Source of the DNA: Agelas oroides
Lineage: Eukaryota; Porifera; Demospongiae; Agelasida; Agelasidae
Length of the DNA: 64,000 nucleotides
NCBI GenBank assembly: GCA_949130485.1
Contig: OX422191.1
Span: 4,961,754-5,025,753, forward strand
Direction of reading: 5' to 3'
Of this stretch, positions 49,601 to 61,600 are shown in pieces. The position numbers and the translations under genes were made by a program. The stretch's first letter is position 1. The number at the start of each line of letters is the position of its first letter. The notes under the pieces were generated by a model that saw nothing but the letters and a program-made list of their open reading frames with translations, was not told the origin of the DNA and searched no databases.

Positions 49601-52600
49601 AAATGGCTAGACTCACTTTAGCTTCTGAAGGCTGTGGTTTACTTGTAAAGCTGTGCCAAGTGCACAAGCTCCTTTGTCTGTAATCTCGTTCCTACTGAGG
49701 CTGCAGAAGGCCAGACAACAAAAAAGAGAGCTGGTTCAAAAACGTCCATGAACTTACTTGTATATTCCACTAACCCTTGTACCCTAGGTACCAGCCCTGA
49801 GTATTTATATAACAGCCAGCTTTGATAATCACCTGTGAATAGCACTGATATTTCCCAGTACGTGTACTTCTTGTGGGACATATAACACTTATAGCATGCT
49901 AGCTATGGTTTTCAATATAACCAACCCTCATCCTCATGCTATCAGGTTGTTAGTGACCATACATCCCAGGCTATAATGCTATGACTGTGACAACAGTACA
50001 CCGAAAAACCAAGGAACATAGTTGATTCCTTGCGTCCAGACACAATATCATGGCGTACGGTAGTACGCCATATGTAGGGATGACCCCGAAAAAAAATGGC
50101 CGCCACATTAAAAGTGCACAAATAACACGCTCGAAATGTCTTCGTTAGATTAGTCAAAGGCCTGTATGAGCCATATCAGGCATTATCGAGTGTTTTCATG
50201 AGCAAAAAGACTGTTAAGTTTGCTGGAAAGTATCGCTAAGCACCAGACCGGCAAGTCGCCAAAACGGACAAATCGTCTATCTTCTGACTTCTTCCTCTCA
50301 CCGCGATAGCACGATAACGGCTGGAGCTTTTACAACGATTCAAACGCAAAACAACAGGATAAATCACTAGGTATTGCACCTGCCACTTATCGGTCTAAAA
50401 TAAAGAACTCAAACTTGTCGGCGATTCTCAGGTAATCACACACTTACGCTAGCTGCTACACGCCATTTTGCTCGAATTAAATATGACTCATAATTACGTC
50501 ACCAGGGTTCAACTGAGCACGTGGTTCAGTACTTCGTAGATCGAGAAGGTGAGAATTGTGATTGAGCGTTGCAGTTTGCAAATCTGATTTCGTGGATCAG
50601 TTGACGTGGTTGTGCTGCACTTTACATCGAACGCAATATGCGTAATGTCCGAAAGAAACGAGCGCAGGACAAGCAGAACTACCTGCGAAACTAAGGGGAA
50701 AAAAAGGCAAGCGTCCCGTAATAATTACTGGAAGGACCCGGAGAAACATAGGGCATCTTCCCGGGCGTCCTCCCATGCCTGTTATTGGAAGGACCCTGAG
50801 ACGAAAAGGGCGTCCTCCCATGCCTGTTATTGGAAGGACCCTGAGACGAAAAGGGCGTCCTCCCATACCCGTTATTGGGAGGACCCTGAGACCAAAAGGG
50901 CATCTTCCAGGGCATCCTCCCATACCCGTTATTGGGAGGACCCTGAGAAAGGAAGGGCAGCTTCCCGCGTATCCTCCCATACCCGCTATTGGGAGGACCC
51001 TGAGAAAGGAAGGGCAGCTTCCTGCGTATCCTCCCATAGTAGTTATTGGAGGAACCCTGACAAAAAAAGGGCAGCAGCTCGTATGACTAATTTGAAGGCT
51101 GCAAAAGCCAAGCTCAAGTGGTATAGACGGTACTATGCCAGCTAGTGTTTTAACCATCAAGTACTTCATATGACTTAGAACACTAGCCACTGATATTCAA
51201 TTTCAAGTTTTATTGTCAACTTTCACATTTCAAATTTGCTTGTTATAGTCATTTACATGCATATAGTACACATACAATGTTTACTGCGAGTTGATGGTAG
51301 CACTTTGGCTGGTGTCTTCTTAACATCCTCCTTTTGTGTTGTGCCTGAGTCTTCATATTCCTCCAACGAAGCAAGTGGCAGCCTATTGGTAGCTTGGTAT
51401 ACTCAAACTCTAGTAGCACCGAGTCAACAGTGCATGGCTTCATTCCAAACTTCTGCACTATAGAGGTGGCCACAGAACTGGCGCTTGTTCAGCTCCACAG
51501 ACCCCTATGCGTTCGTTTCAAACCGATTTAGACTATAGCTACTCACCATCAAACAGTTCTGTAATGGGGTCTTACGACTCAATACTCTGGTGACAGTCTA
51601 TGGAGAGTTTTTCGGTGAACCCATTAGTAGTCCACGTGAAATGAGCACAGGATTTATAAGCTTGCATGCAAAGCCTTATTAAACTCATCTGGTTTTCACT
51701 TGGTTTGTATGAGGCTTTGCTTGGACTGTACTTCTAAACCCCCCGAAGTTTGATGTTTGGATTGACGATTTCACTTCAAATCGTTTGAATTTAAGACAAT
51801 TCTTAGCTCTTTCTACTATCATACTGTACACACCATGCATCTTCCCCTCGGCCTACCCTCCCATGTCACTTCTCTCTTACCATTCCTAAAAAGCAATACA
51901 AAAAAAAAAAGAGCAGGAACAAGTCACAAAAAAGTTTTCTGAATGAAAACAAGTGCATGTAGGGATGGAACCCTCAAAAACCAACCAAACTAGATGGGAA
52001 TGACACCACAACAATTTCACACCATCCCTACATCTTGTGCCATTTTGCCAACTATGCACACCAGTAAACTCTCTAGTCTATTCACACCCACTAAATGAAT
52101 ACTAGCTGTAGTTAGCGCTGCTCACTCCACAGCCTTTTACATAAAGACAATCCATATCTGCCATGTTCAGCAGCAATAAAATTTCACAACATCACTTACT
52201 CCAACAGACCCAGCTCATGCACTTGACAGTTTCTGCATTCAAGACTAGTCTCACAAGCCAGACCCTTTCCGTTCCACAGTGCAGATCGCTTTCAGTATTG
52301 GCACGCAGAGGAAGGCACTAAGAATCGTCATAAATGCTTTGAAGTGAAATTGTAAATCCAAACATCAAACTTCTTCCCTCTGTGTGCCGCATACTGAACG
52401 CGATTGGTGCTGCGCAGAAAGGGTCTGGCTTGCAAGACTAATTCAAGACAGACCATACCTGCCATCCTCAGCATAGCAACTACATCACAGCCACCCACAA
52501 CATAACTCACCCCCCATGCACATCAACATGCACTCCACACCCAGCACTACCCATCCCACTGCCTTCAACAACCCTCCTATGAACACAACTAACAAACACA

Positions 52601-55600
52601 AAGTATAGTTGGCAAAATGGCACAAGATGTAGGGATGGTGTGAAATTGTTGTGGTGTCATTCCCATCTAGTTTGGTTGGTTTTTGAGGGTTCCATCCCTA
52701 CATGCACTTGTTTTCATTCAGAAAACTTTTTTGTGACTTTTATTCATATAATCACCGCACCCCCCTGTGGTGACATTCTTAGAACAAGAGATGACAGGTG
52801 GCTCAACAAACCTTCTCACTTTGTGTAAGGTATATTTGGTCTCGATACCTCACTACTGAGACACAGTATCAGACACTAGCTGTGTGTCAGTTTCTCAGTT
52901 ACTGAAGTAGAGGAGTAGCTACTCCCTGTGTGGTTACTGTCACAGTCACTGGTTGCATCATGATTACAAACACTGTTGCTACATGTGTACACCACGAACC
53001 AAAGCATCATTACAGACCAACAAAATTAGGACATGAAAGGTTAAACTCACTCTAGCTCCCGAAGGTTCTGGTTCACTTGCAAAGCTCCAGCCAATTCACA
53101 AGCTCCTTCAGCGGTGATCCGGTTACCACTGAGGCTGCAGAACAAGAGATAAGAGGTTGTTCAACAAACCTCTTCACTTGTCTCGGTACCTCACTACTGA
53201 GACACAGATCAGACACTGGGTGTCAGTTTGTCAACTAGTGAAGTAGAGGAGTACTCCCTGTGTGGTGAAGACAGAGGGGTCCTGTGCGCTCCCACACTCC
53301 TACAGACCTCACCCCTTAAAATTGCCAGTGAACAGGGAGGAATCAATGGGGGCGGACAAAAATATTGTGGAGAGGAAGCAACTAAGATAATGTTACATTC
53401 ATAAAATGGCCGTCTCTCCTCAAATCACCTTATTTTAACCGACTTATGTAAAATTGAATACCCAACAGCAGCTACTAAGTTCAACATCCAATAGGGTTAA
53501 CAGTAGATGCATAACTAACTTTAGCAGCCACTGATCCACAGACCCTACCTCTGAACGAGTTCTCTCCAAAGGCCTTGGGTTCATACATACCCCTAGAATA
53601 CCAAGCATAGAAAGCCTATTGTCTGATTTTGAGGGATTCTCCAGGTCCTTTAGAATCAAACATTTTTTTCATAAATAAGCCACTCCCACCCAAACACCTG
53701 TTCAAAGGTAAATTGGATTGGATCCCACCCTTATCTTCCAATCCTAGACTAGAGTCATACATCACATTCACTAAAACTCTCGTTGGAAGACAGGGATCTT
53801 CTCCCATTGCCCCGAGATATCATGTAAACATACTTTGACATAGTTTTCAAGTGCAATGTTTTCTCCTTCCACACACATGGGGAGGAGCCTGGGTACGAGG
53901 CTATATATACCAACAAATACAGGGAATGGCAATGCACACCAAGATGGCCCCCTCCTATGCCAACATCTTCATAGACACCTCAAGAGACGATTCCTTGAGA
54001 GTTAGCCCCTTCAACCAGCCCTCTGGAAGTGCTATATTCACGACATCCTCTGTGTATGGTCAGGTCCGAGGGAGTCACTAGAGGATTTCCTCCACAGACT
54101 CAATTCCTACTACCCAACCATACTCTTCACATGGACTATCTCCACAGACAGTATTGAGTTCCTGAACATAATTATATGTGTAATTAAGGATCTATAGGAT
54201 AAAAATCTCACACAACTCTTCTCTACTCTACAGCTCTGTTTTAGATGAGAAAAGGCACTCTCCTACCACATACTTTCTGCTAGGACACTTGGAAGACCAC
54301 CCCCCTACAACTGACGTTCCTCTGCTGATAGGTCCTAAAATCCTTTCATACAACGTCATCCATTCTAGCATTACACATCTACCCTTCTACCTCAATGATA
54401 CCTCCACCTGTAAAAGTACCAGCCTTATCTACTGCATCATCTGTTCTAAATGTTCCAAAATGTATGTGTACGACAAAATTCTAAATCTCTACTAAATCGC
54501 TTTGGCCACCATACATCTGCAGCAAAGGAGAAGAAGAAGAGCATCTGCTCCATCTACCACCATTTCAGCTCCGGAAGACTCAGCTTTGAGACGCACGCGA
54601 CAATCCTGCCTCTTGAACTTTGCCCCCCAAATCAGCTCCTGTCTCGTGAGATACACTGGATTAGGGCACTTAACACAGTCCTTCCCTTTGGTCTTAATTC
54701 CAAGTACTCTATAACATAGGGCTCCCTGAGTAACATGAGCATCTAGGCTACGATACACACGCCAGCTATTTCGCATAAGCGTGCTGCTTCCTTGCCTCTC
54801 ACCACTGAATCTCGCCAGCTTACCACTAGAGTTGAGAGCATCTGTCCACCTCGTGTTCTACGTTTGGCCGCCACCCGCCCATGGGCTACACCCTTGCATG
54901 ATCATGACACAGGGATGCAGGTAACCATGCAAGTGTATAGCAACAAATGTGTATAAGACAATGTTTGCAACTGTCACCAGCCCTCCCTACTATTTCAGCA
55001 CAGGCCTGGGAACAACACTACCATCTCAGTGTACACCTCTTAAGAAGTACAATATGAATGACTGGACTCACTTTAGCTTCTGAAGCGTCTGGTTCACTTG
55101 CAAAGCTCCAGCCATCACACAAGCTCCTTTGTCTGAGATTTTGTTGCCAGTGAGGCTGCAGAATGGCAGAGAACAAGAGATGACAGGTGGCTCAACAAAC
55201 CTTCTCACTTTGTGTAAGGTATATTTGGTCTCGATACCTCACTACTGAGACACAGTATCAGACACTAGCTGTGTGTCAGTTTCTCAGTTACTGAAGTAGA
55301 GGAGTAGCTACTCCCTGTGTGGTTACTGTCACAGTCACTGGTTGCATCATGATTACAAACACTGTTGCTACATGTGTACACCACGAACCAAAGCATCATT
55401 ACAGACCAACAAAATTAGGACATGAAAGGTTAAACTCACTCTAGGTCCCGAAGGTTCTGGTTCACTTGCAAAGCTCCAGCCAATTCACAAGCTCCTTCAG
55501 CGGTGATCCGGTTACCACTGAGGCTGCAGAACAAGAGATAAGAGGTTGTTCAACAAACCTCTTCACTTGTCTCGGTACCTCACTACTGAGACACAGATCA

Positions 55601-58600
55601 GACACTGGGTGTCAGTTTGTCAACTAGTGAAGTAGAGGAGTACTCCCTGTGTGGTGAAGACAGAGGGGTCCTGTGCGCTCCCACACTCCTACAGACCTCA
55701 CCCCTTAAAATTGCCAGTGAACAGGGAGGAATCAATGGGGGCGGACAAAAATATTGTGGAGAGGAAGCAACTAAGATAATGTTACATTCATAAAATGGCC
55801 GTCTCTCCTCAAATCACCTTATTTTAACCGACTTATGTAAAATTGAATACCCAACAGCAGCTACTAAGTTCAACATCCAATAGGGTTAACAGTAGATGCA
55901 TAACTAACTTTAGCAGCCACTGATCCACAGACCCTACCTCTGAACGAGTTCTCTCCAAAGGCCTTGGGTTCATACATACCCCTAGAATACCAAGCATAGA
56001 AAGCCTATTGTCTGATTTTGAGGGATTCTCCAGGTCCTTTAGAATCAAACATTTTTTTCATAAATAAGCCACTCCCACCCAAACACCTGTTCAAAGGTAA
56101 ATTGGATTGGATCCCACCCTTATCTTCCAATCCTAGACTAGAGTCATACATCACATTCACTAAAACTCTCGTTGGAAGACAGGGATCTTCTCCCATTGCC
56201 CCGAGATATCATGTAAACATACTTTGACATAGTTTTCAAGTGCAATGTTTTCTCCTTCCACACACATGGGGAGGAGCCTGGGTACGAGGCTATATATACC
56301 AACAAATACAGGGAATGGCAATGCACACCAAGATGGCCCCCTCCTATGCCAACATCTTCATAGACACCTCAAGAGACGATTCCTTGAGAGTTAGCCCCTT
56401 CAACCAGCCCTCTGGAAGTGCTATATTCACGACATCCTCTGTGTATGGTCAGGTCCGAGGGAGTCACTAGAGGATTTCCTCCACAGACTCAATTCCTACT
56501 ACCCAACCATACTCTTCACATGGACTATCTCCACAGACAGTATTGAGTTCCTGAACATAATTATATGTGTAATTAAGGATCTATAGGATAAAAATCTCAC
56601 ACAACTCTTCTCTACTCTACAGCTCTGTTTTAGATGAGAAAAGGCACTCTCCTACCACATACTTTCTGCTAGGACACTTGGAAGACCACCCCCCTACAAC
56701 TGACGTTCCTCTGCTGATAGGTCCTAAAATCCTTTCATACAACGTCATCCATTCTAGCATTACACATCTACCCTTCTACCTCAATGATACCTCCACCTGT
56801 AAAAGTACCAGCCTTATCTACTGCATCATCTGTTCTAAATGTTCCAAAATGTATGTGTACGACAAAATTCTAAATCTCTACTAAATCGCTTTGGCCACCA
56901 TACATCTGCAGCAAAGGAGAAGAAGAAGAGCATCTGCTCCATCTACCACCATTTCAGCTCCGGAAGACTCAGCTTTGAGACGCACGCGACAATCCTGCCT
57001 CTTGAACTTTGCCCCCCAAATCAGCTCCTGTCTCGTGAGATACACTGGATTAGGGCACTTAACACAGTCCTTCCCTTTGGTCTTAATTCCAAGTACTCTA
57101 TAACATAGGGCTCCCTGAGTAACATGAGCATCTAGGCTACGATACACACGCCAGCTATTTCGCATAAGCGTGCTGCTTCCTTGCCTCTCACCACTGAATC
57201 TCGCCAGCTTACCACTAGAGTTGAGAGCATCTGTCCACCTCGTGTTCTACGTTTGGCCGCCACCCGCCCATGGGCTACACCCTTGCATGATCATGACACA
57301 GGGATGCAGGTAACCATGCAAGTGTATAGCAACAAATGTGTATAAGACAATGTTTGCAACTGTCACCAGCCCTCCCTACTATTTCAGCACAGGCCTGGGA
57401 ACAACACTACCATCTCAGTGTACACCTCTTAAGAAGTACAATATGAATGACTGGACTCACTTTAGCTTCTGAAGCGTCTGGTTCACTTGCAAAGCTCCAG
57501 CCATCACACAAGCTCCTTTGTCTGAGATTTTGTTGCCAGTGAGGCTGCAGAATGGCAGAGAACAAGAGATGACAGGTGGCTCAACAAACCTTCTCACTTT
57601 GTGTAAGGTATATTTGGTCTCGATACCTCACTACTGAGACACAGTATCAGACACTAGCTGTGTGTCAGTTTCTCAGTTACTGAAGTAGAGGAGTAGCTAC
57701 TCCCTGTGTGGTTACTGTCACAGTCACTGGTTGCATCATGATTACAAACACTGTTGCTACATGTGTACACCACGAACCAAAGCATCATTACAGACCAACA
57801 AAATTAGGACATGAAAGGTTAAACTCACTCTAGCTCCCGAAGGTTCTGGTTCACTTGCAAAGCTCCAGCCAATTCACAAGCTCCTTCAGCGGTGATCCGG
57901 TTACCACTGAGGCTGCAGAACAAGAGATAAGAGGTTGTTCAACAAACCTCTTCACTTGTCTCGGTACCTCACTACTGAGACACAGATCAGACACTGGGTG
58001 TCAGTTTGTCAACTAGTGAAGTAGAGGAGTACTCCCTGTGTGGTGAAGACAGAGGGGTCCTGTGCGCTCCCACACTCCTACAGACCTCACCCCTTAAAAT
58101 TGCCAGTGAACAGGGAGGAATCAATGGGGGCGGACAAAAATATTGTGGAGAGGAAGCAACTAAGATAATGTTACATTCATAAAATGGCCGTCTCTCCTCA
58201 AATCACCTTATTTTAACCGACTTATGTAAAATTGAATACCCAACAGCAGCTACTAAGTTCAACATCCAATAGGGTTAACAGTAGATGCATAACTAACTTT
58301 AGCAGCCACTGATCCACAGACCCTACCTCTGAACGAGTTCTCTCCAAAGGCCTTGGGTTCATACATACCCCTAGAATACCAAGCATAGAAAGCCTATTGT
58401 CTGATTTTGAGGGATTCTCCAGGTCCTTTAGAATCAAACATTTTTTTCATAAATAAGCCACTCCCACCCAAACACCTGTTCAAAGGTAAATTGGATTGGA
58501 TCCCACCCTTATCTTCCAATCCTAGACTAGAGTCATACATCACATTCACTAAAACTCTCGTTGGAAGACAGGGATCTTCTCCCATTGCCCCGAGATATCA

Positions 58601-61600
58601 TGTAAACATACTTTGACATAGTTTTCAAGTGCAATGTTTTCTCCTTCCACACACATGGGGAGGAGCCTGGGTACGAGGCTATATATACCAACAAATACAG
58701 GGAATGGCAATGCACACCAAGATGGCCCCCTCCTATGCCAACATCTTCATAGACACCTCAAGAGACGATTCCTTGAGAGTTAGCCCCTTCAACCAGCCCT
58801 CTGGAAGTGCTATATTCACGACATCCTCTGTGTATGGTCAGGTCCGAGGGAGTCACTAGAGGCTTTCCTCCACAGACTCAATTCCTACTACCCAACCATA
58901 CTCTTCACATGGACTATCTCCACAGACAGTATTGAGTTACTGAACATAATTATATGTGTAATTAAGGATCTATAGGATAAAAAATCTCACACAACTCTTC
59001 TCTACTCCACAGCTCTGTTTTAGATGAGAAAAGGCACTCTCCTACCACATACTTTCTGCTAGGACACTTGGAAGACCAACCCCCTACAACTGACGTTCCT
59101 CTGCTGATAGGTCCTAAAATCCTTTCATAGAACGTCATCCATTCTAGCATTACACATCTACCCTTCTACCTCAATGATACCTCCACCTGTAAAAGTACCA
59201 GCCTCATCTACTGCATCATCTGTTCTAAATGTTCCAAAGTGTATGTGTACAACAAACTTCTAAATCTCTACTAAATCACTTTGGCCACCATATGTACATC
59301 AGCAGCAAAGGAGAAGAGGAAGAGCATCTGGTCCATCTACCGCCATTTCAGCTCTGGAGGACTCAGCTTTGAGAAGCACGCGACAATCCTGCCTCTTGAA
59401 CTTTGCCCCCAAAATCAGTTCCTGTCTCACGAGATACACTGGATTAGGGCACTTAACACAGTCCTTCCCTTTGGTCTTAATTCCAAGTACTCTATAACAT
59501 AGGGCTCCCTGAGTAACATGAGCATCTAGGCTATGATACACATGCCAGCTACTTCGCGTAAGCGCACTGCTTCCTCGCCTCTCACCACTGAATCTCGCCA
59601 GCCTACCACTAGCGTTGAGAGCATCTGTCCACCTCGTGTTCTACGTTTGGCCCCCACCCGCCCATGGCCTACACCCTTGCATGATCATGACTCAGGGTTG
59701 CAGGTAACCATGCAAGTCTATAGTGACAAATGTGTAAGACAATGTTTGCAACTGTCACCAGCCCTCCCTACTATTTCAGCACAGGCCTGGGAACAACACT
59801 ACCATCTCAGTGTACACCTCTTAAGAAGTACAATATGAATGACTGGACTCACTTTTGCTTCTGAAGCGTCTGGTTCACTTGCAAAGCTCCAGCCATCACA
59901 CAAGCTCCTTTGTCTGAGATTTTGTTGCCAGTGAGGCTGCAGAATGTCAGAGAACAAGAGATGACAGGTGGCTCAACAAACCTTCTCACTTTGTGTAAGG
60001 TATATTTAGTCTCGATACCTCACTACTGAGACACAGTATCAGACACTAGCTGTGTGTCAGTTTCTCAGTTACTGAAGTAGAGGAGTAGCTACTCCCTGTG
60101 TGGTTACTGTCACAGTCACTGGTTGCATCATGATTACAAACACTGTTGCTACATGTGTACACCACGAACCAAAGCATCATTACAGACCAACAAAATTAGG
60201 ACACGAAAGGTTAAACTCACTCTAGCTCCCGAAGGTTCTGGTTCACTTGCAAAGCTCCAGCCATCACACAAGCTCCTTCATCTGAGATCTGGTTCCAACT
60301 GAGACTGCAGAATGTCAGAGAACAAGAGATGACAGGTGGCTCAACAAACCTTCTCACTTTGTGTAAGGTATATTTGGTCTCTATACCTCACTACTGAGAC
60401 ACAGTATCAGACACTAGCTGTGTGTCAGTTTCTCAGTTACTGAAGTAGAGGAGTAGCTACTCCCTGTGTGGTTACTGTCACAGTCACTGGTTGCATCATG
60501 ATTACAAACACTGTTGCTACATGTGTACACCACGAACCAAAGCATCATTACAGACCAACAAAATTAGGACATGAAAGGTTAAACTCACTCTAGCTCCCGA
60601 AGGTTCTGGTTCACTTGCAAAGCTCCAGCCAATTCACAAGCTCCTTCAGCGGTGATCTGGTTACCACGGAGGCTGCAGAACAAGAGATAAGAGGTTGTTC
60701 AACGAACCTCTTCACTTGTCTCGGTACCTCACTACTGAGACATGTACAGATCAGACACTGGGTGTCAGTTTGTCAACTAGTGAAGTAGAGGAGTACTCCC
60801 TGTGTGGTGAAGACAGAGGGGTCCTGTGCACTTCCACACTCACACAGACCTCACCCCTTAAAATTGCCAGTGAACAGGGAGGAATCAATGGGGGCGGACA
60901 AAAATATTGTGGAGAGGAAGCAACTAAGATAATGTTACATTCATAAAATGGCCGTCTCTCCCCAAATCACCTTATTTTAACCGACTTATACAAAATTGAA
61001 TACCCAACAGCAGCTACTAAGTTCAATATCCAATAGGGTTAACAGTAGATGCATAACTAACTTTAGCAGCCACTGATCCACAGACCCTACCTCTGAACGA
61101 GTTCTCTCCAAAGGCCTTGGGTTCATACATACCCCTAGAATACCAAGCATAAAAAGCCTATTGTCTGATTTTTAGGGATTCTCCAGGTCCTTCAGAATCA
61201 AACATTTTTCTCATAACTAAGCCACTCCTACCCAAACACCTGTTCAAAGGTAAATTGGATTGGATCCCACCCTTATCTTCCAATCCTAGACTAGAGTCAT
61301 ACATCACATTCACTAAAACTCTCTTTGGAAGACAGGGATCTTCTCCCATTGCCCCGAGATATCATGTAAACATACTTTGACATAGTTTTCAAGTGCAATG
61401 TTTTCTCCTTCCACACACATATCTACCAACAAATATAGGGAATGGCACCAAGATGGCCCCCTCCTATGCCAACATCTTCATAGACACCTCAAGAGACGAT
61501 TCCTTGAGAGTTAGCCCCTTCAACCAGCCCTCTGGAAGTGCTATATTCACGACATCCTCTGTGTATGGTCAGGTCCGAGGGAGTCACTAGAGGCTTTCCT

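Larger units (their letters stand above)
50047..52739. mobile_element. composite element B, gene-bearing
   Basis: Starts with the same atcatggcgta hairpin and tgtagggatgaccccgaaaa as composite A. A 1.5-kb segment (about 50093-51614) with the YW-D-P-E repeat gene is present here and absent in A; after it the cccattagtagtccac segment and the foldback part follow as in A. So A looks like an internally deleted relative. No recognised transposase, and no target duplication found. Confidence 0.7.

Noticed and set aside
50597-51190. 197-codon minus-strand frame opposite the YW-D-P-E gene
   Set aside because: It is longer than the sense frame but is a by-product of the 45/57-nt repeat; the sense strand shows the known repeat pattern.
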